In this document: positions 1-5,186 of the stretch, one piece after another
Position numbering within the stretch: position 1 is the stretch's first letter
Layout: each line of letters opens with the position of its first letter
From: Desulfobulbaceae bacterium UBA5173
Lineage (GTDB): Bacteria > Desulfobacterota > Desulfobulbia > Desulfobulbales > Desulfobulbaceae
Length of the DNA stretch: 5,457 nt
NCBI GenBank assembly: GCA_002413355.1
Contig: DHWV01000098.1
Location: 1-5,457, forward strand
Direction: 5' to 3'
The notes under the pieces: generated by a model
Databases searched by the model: none
What the model was told of the DNA's origin: nothing
The model's input: the letters and a program-made list of their open reading frames with translations, nothing else
Translations under genes and position numbers: made by a program

Positions 1-1
1 A

Positions 2-718
2 GAAAAGCCCAGTGCTGCACCAGCTGAGTGCTACGAAAGCATCAAAGGCGCGACTAATCTTGCCAAAGTAGAGAATGCAAACCCCAAGTTCGGTTATCCC
101 AATGTGAAGTGCTCGCCGACCACTGGAGCAGTTCTCTGGTACGGTGATCCCTACACTGACACTGTGCCGATGGGTGAAATGCCGAAATTCGGCGACAAGA
201 CAGATGGCGACTTTGCTCAAGCAGTCATCAGGCCGCGTACGGGGCACCTGAAAACACTCATACAGACCAACATGAAGTGTAGCGGTTGTCATCCCGGCGC
301 AGATCAGGCTTCTGCCCCGCCGAATGAGCCGCGTCAGCTCCAGATGCACCAAGACATCGTCAGCGATGCTACCAAACTACAACATGGCCGGGGGGCGATT
401 TGGTGTTTAGACTGTCATAATGCTGCGAATCGCGACACCCTTGTTGACCGTCGGAAGAAAGAGATCAGCTTTGATGCATCCCAGAAGCTCTGCGGTAGCT
501 GTCACGGCGACACCTACAGCAAGTGGCGGATGGGACTTCACGGCAAGCGTACTGGTGAGTGGAAAGTGGGTGGGAAAAAGCGGTGGTGGACCTGCACAGA
601 ATGCCACAATCCCCACACCGTGCAAGAACATCGCTTTAATCCGATTAAACCTGAACTGCCGCCGCCCCTGCCCCGTGGCATGAGCAGCCATGATAGCGGC
701 AGCAAGCACGAAGAATAA
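2..718 (+). CDS. Multihaem c-type cytochrome, 5'-truncated by window edge (four CXXCH motifs visible)
   Basis: The frame is open from base 2 to the TAA at 716-718 (238 codons). The GTG at 104 is therefore an internal codon and the true start lies outside the window. Four haem-binding motifs are visible: CSGCH (278-292), CLDCH (404-418), CGSCH (491-505) and CTECH (593-607). Extra histidines lie between them (TGHLK, QMHQD, LQHGR, GLHGK, NPHT) and could be distal ligands for bis-His haems. The segment before the first motif has about 90 residues with no CXXCH and may be a non-haem domain or a linker. The tail is proline-rich (ELPPPLPRG) and then polar. By family knowledge such proteins are exported and mature in the periplasm as electron-transfer chains, but the signal peptide is not visible here. 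I do not recognise the exact family. Further haems may lie upstream. A triheme cytochrome gene follows after 39 nt, suggesting an operon. Confidence 0.88.
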   Translation, partial: EKPSAAPAECYESIKGATNLAKVENANPKFGYPNVKCSPTTGAVLWYGDPYTDTVPMGEMPKFGDKTDGDFAQAVIRPRTGHLKTLIQTNMKCSGCHPGADQASAPPNEPRQLQMHQDIVSDATKLQHGRGAIWCLDCHNAANRDTLVDRRKKEISFDASQKLCGSCHGDTYSKWRMGLHGKRTGEWKVGGKKRWWTCTECHNPHTVQEHRFNPIKPELPPPLPRGMSSHDSGSKHEE

Positions 719-757
719 GTCTGGTACCCTGCTAAAAGGGGTTGATGAGGGAGCGTT

Positions 758-1135
758 ATGAAAGCAAAAATAGTGTTGCTTGCTCTTGGAGCAGCAGTCT
801 GCGGGCCTGCTCTGGCGATGGCAGCTTCTTCAGCCATGCCGACGGACATAACCTCCCTTTTCAGCCATACGTTTCACGTGGAACGTGCTGGATTCAAGTG
901 CGCTGACTGCCACAACAGCCTCTTTCAGCAGGTGCGGGGTGCTGCCAAGGCCGCAGGCGATTTCACGATGGCCAACTTCGCGAAAGGTAAATACTGCGGA
1001 GCCTGCCACGACGGAGTCACCTCCTTTGGTGTTGCTGATCAAGGGAGCTGCGCCCGCTGTCATGTCGGTGCGCAGAGCGGCAAGCAGATGTTCGGCAAAA
1101 AAAAGAAAGAGGCTAAACAGGGCGGCGGTCACTGA
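758..1135 (+). CDS. Small periplasmic triheme cytochrome, c7/c3-like
   Basis: This 125-residue protein starts with a Sec signal peptide: KAK, a hydrophobic core (IVLLALGAAV) and an ALA site at residues 18-20. Three haem motifs follow: CADCH (48-52), CGACH (80-84) and CARCH (98-102). The SHTFH pair at 37-40 ahead of the first motif is the usual source of distal ligands in c7-type triheme domains of the kind common in Desulfobacterota and Geobacter relatives. The only other non-motif histidine in the mature protein is the last residue (125), so one haem may have a non-His sixth ligand or none; Met71 is a candidate. The C-terminus is basic and low complexity (GKKKKEAKQGGG) and may be a flexible anchor. 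The start is supported by a GAGGGAG purine block (747-753) just upstream. It lies 39 nt after the larger cytochrome and is followed by an intrinsic terminator, so it is probably the last gene of that operon. Likely role: periplasmic electron shuttle, partner unknown. Confidence 0.9.
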   Translation: MKAKIVLLALGAAVCGPALAMAASSAMPTDITSLFSHTFHVERAGFKCADCHNSLFQQVRGAAKAAGDFTMANFAKGKYCGACHDGVTSFGVADQGSCARCHVGAQSGKQMFGKKKKEAKQGGGH

Positions 1136-1163
1136 TTCCTGCTGCTGAGTTGCCTCGCAGAAC

Positions 1164-1197
1164 AAGGGCGGAGCCAACGCGGCTTCGTCCTTTTTTT
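1164..1197 (+). terminator. Rho-independent terminator after the cytochrome genes
   Basis: A 12-bp stem (1164-1175 with 1181-1192, two G-U wobbles and no mismatch) closes a 5-nt AACGC loop. The seven-T tract (1191-1197) starts within the last two stem bases. It lies 28 nt after the triheme cytochrome stop codon and so separates the cytochrome operon from the binding-protein gene. Confidence 0.9.
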
Positions 1198-1199
1198 AT

Positions 1200-1223
1200 G
1201 CGCAGTTCAGTTCAATACTGCGC
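1200..1223. promoter_or_regulatory. Perfect 7-bp dyad between terminator and binding-protein gene, possible operator
   Basis: GCGCAGT (1200-1206) and ACTGCGC (1217-1223) form a perfect inverted repeat around a 10-nt centre, starting two bases after the terminator T-tract and ending 33 nt before the next start codon. No T-run follows, so it is not a second intrinsic terminator. It overlaps the possible -35 region of the downstream gene, which would suit a repressor or activator site. That role is inference. Confidence 0.4.
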
Positions 1224-1233
1224 TGACTAAAAT
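1205..1233 (+). promoter_or_regulatory. Weak candidate sigma70-type promoter for the binding-protein gene
   Basis: A TAAAAT hexamer at 1228-1233 matches the -10 consensus at five of six positions. GTTCAG at 1205-1210 sits 17 nt upstream (TTCAGT at 1206-1211 gives 16 nt and matches the -35 at three of six). The gene follows a strong terminator and so needs its own promoter in this short gap. The predicted leader is only about 15-20 nt and includes the AAGGAG ribosome site. The -35 match is poor, so the exact position is uncertain. Confidence 0.25.
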
Positions 1234-1256
1234 CATATAAACAAGGAGATGCTGCA

Positions 1257-2438
1257 ATGAAAAAACAGGCTCTTGTCACCGCTACGCTCTGTGCGCTGGC
1301 GTTTTGTTCCGCTTTGACTTCTTGCCACTCGGAGAAAAAGACTGTGATCAAAGTGGGCATCAATGCTCCGATCACCGGTGATATTCCCAAGGTTGGCGAA
1401 GGCACCAAGTATGCGGCGGAGCTGTGGTTGGAGGATGTAAACAAGGCGGGCGGCATTGAGGTCGGCGGGATAAAACATCCGGTTGAGCTGGTCGTGGAGG
1501 ACAGTGAGTCCAAAGCTGAATCAGCGGTCAAGGCCAGCACCAAGATGATCACGCAAGATGATGTGATGATCATCATCGGCCCGCAGGCATCGAAAGAGGC
1601 CATTCCAGCGGGTGATGTGGCCAACAACTACGAAACTCCGATGATCAGCCCGTGGTCAACCAACCCGGACACCACCGCCAATCGGCCTTACGTCTTCCGG
1701 GCCTGTTTTCTCGACCCTTTCCAAGGGCCTGTGCTGGCCGACTTCATCAGCGAGGAGTTCAAGTTCAGCAAGGCGGCGGTGCTGTACGATGTGGCCAGCG
1801 ACTACCCCAAGGGGCTGGCGGAATTCTTCAAGAAATCGTGGGAGGAGAAGCACGGCGCAGGTTCGGTCGTGGCCTATGAGAGCTTCACCACCAAGGATAC
1901 CGATTTCAGCTCGCAGTTGACTAAAATCATCCGCTCCGGCGCGGAAGTCCTCTTCACGCCGCAGTATTACAACGAGGTGGCGTTGATCGTCCAGCAGGCC
2001 AAGGCATTAGGCTGGACAGGGCCGATTGTCGGCAGCGATAGCTGGGGTTCCGCTGAAACCGCGCAGCTTTGCGGTAAAGCCTGCTCCGGCCAGTTCTTCA
2101 GTACCCACTATGCCGCTGCCGGAGCACAGGGCGCAACGAAGGCATTCATCGACCGCTACAAGGCCAAATACGGCTATGTGCCGGATGATGTCGCCGCTCT
2201 GACCTGGGATGCGCTGGGATTGGCGCAGAAAGCAGTTGAGTCATCTGGCAAGCTGACTGGAAAAATTAAAGATGACCGCAAGGCGGTGCGGAATGCGCTG
2301 GCTCAGATTAAGGATTTTGACGGCATCACTGGCAGGATGACCTTCTCTGGCACCGGTGATCCCAAGAAGTGTGCAGTGATCGTCAAGATCAGCGACAAGG
2401 GCGAGTACGAATTTTACAAGTCGATTTGCCCGAAATGA
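1257..2438 (+). CDS. Branched-chain amino acid-type ABC transporter substrate-binding lipoprotein (LivK/Peripla_BP_6 family)
   Basis: This 393-residue protein begins with a lipoprotein signal: KK, a hydrophobic stretch and a lipobox L20-T-S-C23. The mature protein would be acylated on Cys23. His24 at +2 is not the inner-membrane retention Asp of enteric bacteria. The rest reads as a type I periplasmic binding fold. The N-lobe begins IKVGINAPITGDIPKVGEG, the family's usual opening. IIGPQAS and PMISPWSTNP lie on the ligand side of that lobe, KAAVLYDVASDYPKG marks the second lobe, and VGSDSWGS lies in the cleft region. The close, FDGITGRMTFSGTGDPKK, is typical of the family. CGKACSG holds a Cys pair that could form a disulfide. 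The start is set by AAGGAG (1243-1248), 8 nt before the ATG. Family members bind Leu/Ile/Val or other amino acids, amides or aromatic acids; the ligand cannot be read from sequence. No permease or ATPase gene adjoins it, so it is an orphan or its partners are elsewhere. Confidence 0.92.
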   Translation: MKKQALVTATLCALAFCSALTSCHSEKKTVIKVGINAPITGDIPKVGEGTKYAAELWLEDVNKAGGIEVGGIKHPVELVVEDSESKAESAVKASTKMITQDDVMIIIGPQASKEAIPAGDVANNYETPMISPWSTNPDTTANRPYVFRACFLDPFQGPVLADFISEEFKFSKAAVLYDVASDYPKGLAEFFKKSWEEKHGAGSVVAYESFTTKDTDFSSQLTKIIRSGAEVLFTPQYYNEVALIVQQAKALGWTGPIVGSDSWGSAETAQLCGKACSGQFFSTHYAAAGAQGATKAFIDRYKAKYGYVPDDVAALTWDALGLAQKAVESSGKLTGKIKDDRKAVRNALAQIKDFDGITGRMTFSGTGDPKKCAVIVKISDKGEYEFYKSICPK

Positions 2439-2462
2439 GCAAGCGATAGCGGAAGTAGCAGC

Positions 2463-3584
2463 TCAGACCAGCTCGGCCATCACGGTGTTGGCCAGCAGCA
2501 GCCCTTGCGCGGTCAGGCGTAGATGCCCCCGCGCAAGCTCCAGCATTCCTAAACGGACAAACCGCGTCAGCGTTTCTCCGTAATATGCCTCAGTATCAAT
2601 GCCGAAGCGGTGGCGCAGCTCGTCTAACGCAATGCCATCTGTCATCCTCAGGCCGATGACCACGCTTTCCCGGAAAGCTGCTTCCGGCTCCAAGGTTTCT
2701 TGTTCCTGCCAGACCTCCTGCCCGCTTTCCAAACGGCAGCAGAACTCATCAACATCAGCAATTGCGGTGCAACGAGTGCCGTCCAGAGAAGAAACCGCAC
2801 TCGGCCCAAGGCCAAGCCAGTCTCCGCTGCGCCAATAGTTGAGATTATGGCGGCATTCAAAGCCGGGCAGGGCGTAGTTGGAAATCTCGTAGCGGCAGAA
2901 ACCGGCATCGCCAGTCATTTGCTGCGTTGCCTCCAGCATCCGCAGCACGGTATCCTCGTTCGGCAAGTGCAGTTCGCCGCGCTCCTGCTGGCGTGCAAAG
3001 GGCGTTCCGTCCTCAATGGTCAGTTCATAGATGGAAAGATGCTGCGGGGCAAGCGAAAGGGCCTGTTCAAGCGTAGCCTGCCACGTTTGCAGCGTCTGAT
3101 CAGGCAAGCCGTACATCAAATCCAAGCTGATGTTACTGAAACCAGCTTTGCGGGCTAAACGGACAGTCTGCGCTGCGTCCTCCGCGCTGTGCGGACGGCC
3201 TAAGCGATGCAGTTCATTGTCTTGAAAAGACTGCGCTCCGATAGACAAGCGGTTGAAGCCCGCTTGCCGCAGAGTTTGCAGGGCAGACAGATCAACTGTG
3301 GCAGGGTTGGCCTCAAAGGAAATCTCCGCGTCTTCAGCACAGGAGAAACGCTGGTGGCATTCGGCCAGCAGCCTGCTTAAAACCTCTGCTGGCAGCATGG
3401 TTGGCGTGCCGCCGCCAAAGAAGATGCTGGTCAGCGGGCGGGGTGAAGAACATTGACGGAGCTGCTTGGTGACAGCGGCGATATATCTGCTCCTGTCCTG
3501 TCTGCCTGCTTGGGAATAAAAGCTGCAATAGGCGCACTTTTTTAGGCAGAAGGGAACATGAACATACAGGCCAAGCTCGTCCAT
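2463..3584 (-). CDS. hemW: HemW-type radical SAM haem chaperone (formerly 'HemN-like coproporphyrinogen oxidase')
   Basis: This 373-residue protein has the expected HemW length. Near the N-terminus YVHVPFCLKKCAYCSF supplies the radical-SAM cluster cysteines C13, C17 and C20 (CX3CX2C). The residues after C20 are Ser-Phe, not the extra Cys of the CX3CX2CXC motif in true oxygen-independent coproporphyrinogen oxidase HemN, which favours HemW. Other family marks in order are FFGGGTP (55-61), LSIGAQSF with RLGRPHS, LDLMYGLPDQT, LSIYELTIEDGTPF, YEISNYALPG and RHNLNYWRSGDWLGLGPSA. A winged-helix HemN_C-like region occupies the last ~80 residues. Characterised HemW proteins bind haem and pass it to respiratory proteins rather than make porphyrin. 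The ATG directly follows the radC stop (TGA|ATG) and no clear ribosome site precedes it, so translational coupling to radC is likely. The cytochrome genes on the other strand make a haem role sensible, but a functional link is inference. Confidence 0.93.
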   Translation of the reverse strand: MDELGLYVHVPFCLKKCAYCSFYSQAGRQDRSRYIAAVTKQLRQCSSPRPLTSIFFGGGTPTMLPAEVLSRLLAECHQRFSCAEDAEISFEANPATVDLSALQTLRQAGFNRLSIGAQSFQDNELHRLGRPHSAEDAAQTVRLARKAGFSNISLDLMYGLPDQTLQTWQATLEQALSLAPQHLSIYELTIEDGTPFARQQERGELHLPNEDTVLRMLEATQQMTGDAGFCRYEISNYALPGFECRHNLNYWRSGDWLGLGPSAVSSLDGTRCTAIADVDEFCCRLESGQEVWQEQETLEPEAAFRESVVIGLRMTDGIALDELRHRFGIDTEAYYGETLTRFVRLGMLELARGHLRLTAQGLLLANTVMAELV

Positions 3585-4322
3585 TCAGCCCAGCTTGGCG
3601 CGGAGGACAGCGCAGTCGCTGCGGACCGCGTTCATCATCCCGGCATCAGCAAAGCTGAAGACCGTCTCGCCCGCGCCGATGATTAAGTGATCGAGCAGAT
3701 TGATGTTCATGAACGAGCAGATCAGAAACAGGGTGCGGGTAAGCTGCTCGTCTTGCGCTGACGGCTCGCGGCTGCCGGAGGGATGGTTGTGGGCGATGAC
3801 TAATGCGCTGGCGTTGCGGGCGAGGGCGGCCTTGAGCAGTTCGCGAGGATAGACCGTGTTGACATTGACCGTGCCTTCGGAGAGGATTTCGCTGTCAATC
3901 ACCGCGTGCGCCGCATCAAGATAAACCGCCATGAAGACCTCGCGCCGCAGACCGCGCAGGGCGTGGATGAGATAATCAGCCACCTCTTTCGACGAGGTGA
4001 TATAGCTTTTTTTCTGAATTCGCTGGCGCAAATAGCGGCGGGCCACGCCTTGGATGAACTGGATGGCGAAAATGTTCTTCGGCCCCATGCCTTTGATTTT
4101 TTCCAGAGCTGCTGAGGGCGCGTCGAGCACTTCCGGCAAGGTTTTGAACTTCTCCAAGGCATCTCTGGCAGGTTGTTTGCAGTCCGAGCGCGGCGTGCCG
4201 AAGGTCAACAGCAGCTCGATGACCTCCACATCGGAAAGGGCATCAATACCCTTTTCCTGAAAGCGATCGCGCAGCCGCTGGCGGTGGCCGTCAAGAGGAT
4301 TGGATAGGTCGTGCTGGTTCAT
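3585..4322 (-). CDS. radC: RadC family JAB/MPN-domain protein
   Basis: This 245-residue protein is close to the usual RadC length of about 220-230. The N-terminal part has GHRQRLRDRF (12-21), a helical region with DVEVIELLLTFGTPRSD, and a helix-hairpin-helix-like IKGMGPKN (76-83). The C-terminal half is the JAB1/MPN metal-binding domain: the zinc ligands H178 and H180 lie in AHNHPSG, with S188 and D191 in PSAQD, giving HXHX7SX2D. EGTVNVNTVYPRELLKAAL (149-167) is also characteristic. The metal site looks complete. RadC was once named for DNA repair, but that role was withdrawn for E. coli and the biochemical function remains unsettled, so no activity is asserted. The ATG at 4320-4322 fits the family N-terminus, although no good Shine-Dalgarno precedes it. 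hemW follows with zero spacing, so the two are co-transcribed. The IS remnant lies just upstream, leaving about 50 nt for a promoter. Confidence 0.93.
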   Translation of the reverse strand: MNQHDLSNPLDGHRQRLRDRFQEKGIDALSDVEVIELLLTFGTPRSDCKQPARDALEKFKTLPEVLDAPSAALEKIKGMGPKNIFAIQFIQGVARRYLRQRIQKKSYITSSKEVADYLIHALRGLRREVFMAVYLDAAHAVIDSEILSEGTVNVNTVYPRELLKAALARNASALVIAHNHPSGSREPSAQDEQLTRTLFLICSFMNINLLDHLIIGAGETVFSFADAGMMNAVRSDCAVLRAKLG

Positions 4323-4342
4323 AATTGACAGGTTCGAGGCGC

Positions 4343-4348
4343 AGTATA
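4343..4348 (-). promoter_or_regulatory. Candidate -10 element for radC-hemW
   Basis: On the minus strand TATACT sits about 20 nt before the radC ATG and matches the -10 consensus at five of six positions. No good -35 lies 16-18 nt upstream. It would give a very short leader. Any longer promoter would have to extend into the IS left end. Confidence 0.25.
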
Positions 4349-4371
4349 GCTCAGTTTTGCCAAAGAGAGCC

Positions 4372-4384
4372 TGTTAACATAACC
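4372..4384 (+). repeat. Putative left terminal inverted repeat of the IS5-type element
   Basis: TGTTAACATAACC reads inward from the left edge. Its partner on the opposite strand at the right edge is TGTTAAAATTGCC. The first six bases and four others agree (10 of 13). It lies 8 nt outside the transposase stop codon (4392-4394). Short imperfect repeats can arise by chance, so this is tentative. Confidence 0.4.
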
Positions 4385-4391
4385 CAAGATG

Positions 4392-5156
4392 TTATAGGTC
4401 ACAAGAACATATCTCAAAAAAACGAAGTAGAATGATTGAACAAGCAAGCAGCAGAAAAGCCAAGAAATTATCAGCATGACGCTCATATCTGACAACCAGC
4501 CTTCTGAAGTTGTGCAGCCAAGCAAAAAGCCGTTCGATTTTCCAGCGGCGTTTATACCGCCTCAGCTTTCGGCCATCCTGAGTTTTTGGCTTAGTCCGGT
4601 TGCGGCGATGTGGTGCGATCAGCTCAACGCCTTGCTTTTTCAGAAGATCATCATCGAGCTTGTCACTGTCATATGCTTTGTCGCCAATGAGTTTTTCAGG
4701 CTTTCCGGCAATGAAAAGGCTGTCAAGGGCCGTTTCGACCAGCTTCACTTCATGAGGCGAAGCACGTGCAAGGCAGGCTGCGACAGGAAGACCGGAAGCG
4801 TCCGTAATTGCCATGATCCTGCTGCCTTTGCCCCTTTTTTTGCGGAAACAAAGCTGTCGTCAATGAATGCCTCACGAAGATCCAGTCTGCCGCGCTCCTG
4901 CAAGTCTGCTGCCAGCACCTCGATAATACGACGAAAAATCCCTGCTTTCCTCCATTGCTGGAATCGTCTGTGGCACGTCTGGTGCGTCTGGTATCGATAG
5001 GGCAAATCCTTCCACGGTGCACCGGTGCGCAGCACCTATAAGATACCGTTCAGCACCTCGCGTGGGTCACGCGGCTTGCGGCCACGGATCTTTCTTGCAC
5101 ACCGACTGCAAAATAATCGGCTCACGCCTTGTCCATTGCTTATCTGTGAGTTCTAT
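4392..5156 (-). pseudogene. IS5-family DDE transposase, broken by frameshift, nonsense codon and A7 frame change
   Basis: Read on the minus strand, about 255 codons restore a near full-length IS5-type transposase in three frames. Piece one (from 5156) reads IELTDKQWTRREPI and should begin at ATG, but the codon is ATA. At 5086-5088 the frame changes (one extra C or two lost bases) to RGRKPRDPREVLNGIL. A TAG at 5036-5038 stands where relatives have Trp (GILWVLRTGAPW). VLRTGAPWKDLPYRYQTHQT then runs to FIDDSFVSAKK. At seven A (4835-4841) the frame moves by -1 to RGKGSRIMAITDASGLPVA and on to the stop at 4392. Catalytic candidates survive: Asp in FIDDSF, Asp in LIGDKAYDSD and Glu in RRWKIERLFAWL. 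About eight residues usual between AKK and KRGKG in the family appear missing, consistent with a small deletion. The two separate open pieces (4745-5038 and 4392-4814) are fragments, not genes. Confidence 0.88.
4835..4841 (-). other. A7 heptamer (A_AAA_AAA) at the transposase frame change
   Basis: On the minus strand GC-AAAAAAA-GGGG is phased so that the upstream frame reads GCA AAA AAA GGG, a proper X_XXY_YYZ slippery heptamer for -1 slippage. The -1 frame continues directly into the conserved second half (RGKGSRIMAITD). Programmed frameshifting is known in some IS families. Here the loss of about eight family residues at the same point makes a deletion between two A/G-rich stretches at least as likely. 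Confidence 0.45.
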
Positions 5157-5158
5157 AT

Positions 5159-5171
5159 GGCAATTTTAACA
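5159..5171 (-). repeat. Putative right terminal inverted repeat of the IS5-type element
   Basis: On the minus strand this reads TGTTAAAATTGCC and pairs with 4372-4384. It lies directly before the first recognisable transposase codons (about 5156), leaving almost no leader, which some small IS5-family elements do show. No direct repeat of the target is visible outside it. Confidence 0.4.
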
Positions 5172-5186
5172 AATTTAATGATATTA

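Larger units (their letters stand above)
4372..5171 (-). mobile_element. Decayed IS5-family insertion sequence (about 0.8 kb)
   Basis: The block is defined by a full-length but broken IS5-type DDE transposase on the minus strand and by a weak inverted repeat just outside it (4372-4384 and 5159-5171, 10 of 13 identical). About 800 bp is normal for small IS5-family elements such as the IS427/ISL2/IS1031 groups. I could not find a convincing target-site duplication, so the ends are approximate. At least two disabling changes mean it cannot move by itself. The region between radC and the second transposase remnant is fully accounted for by this element apart from short edges. Confidence 0.75.

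Noticed and set aside
104..718. Start of the multihaem cytochrome at the GTG at 104
   Set aside because: The frame stays open to base 2 with a plausible protein sequence, and there is no signal peptide or ribosome site at 104, so this is an internal Val codon of a truncated gene.
2436..2465. Terminator between the convergent binding-protein and hemW genes
   Set aside because: The 24-nt gap gives only a 5-bp TGAGC/GCTCA match with poor pairing inside and no T-run on either strand.
2700..3158. 152-codon plus-strand reading frame inside hemW
   Set aside because: It is antisense to clear HemW motifs and has no supporting ribosome site or domain, so it is a composition artefact.
4325..4350. Plus-strand TTGACA (4325-4330) with TATAGC (4345-4350) as a promoter
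   Set aside because: The spacing is only 14 nt, and it would drive antisense transcription into the IS remnant with no gene to serve.
4323..4371. Missing C-terminal part of the second transposase on the far side of the IS element
   Set aside because: Minus-strand translation in all three frames shows nothing like the expected C-terminal pattern of that family.
4379..4395. ATAAC...GTTAT short palindrome at the IS left edge as a terminator or operator
   Set aside because: It has only 5 bp arms that are AT-rich, with no T-run, so it is not above chance.
4476..5000. 174-codon plus-strand reading frame across the IS region
   Set aside because: It is antisense to the well-supported transposase pseudogene, and its protein shows no recognisable domain.
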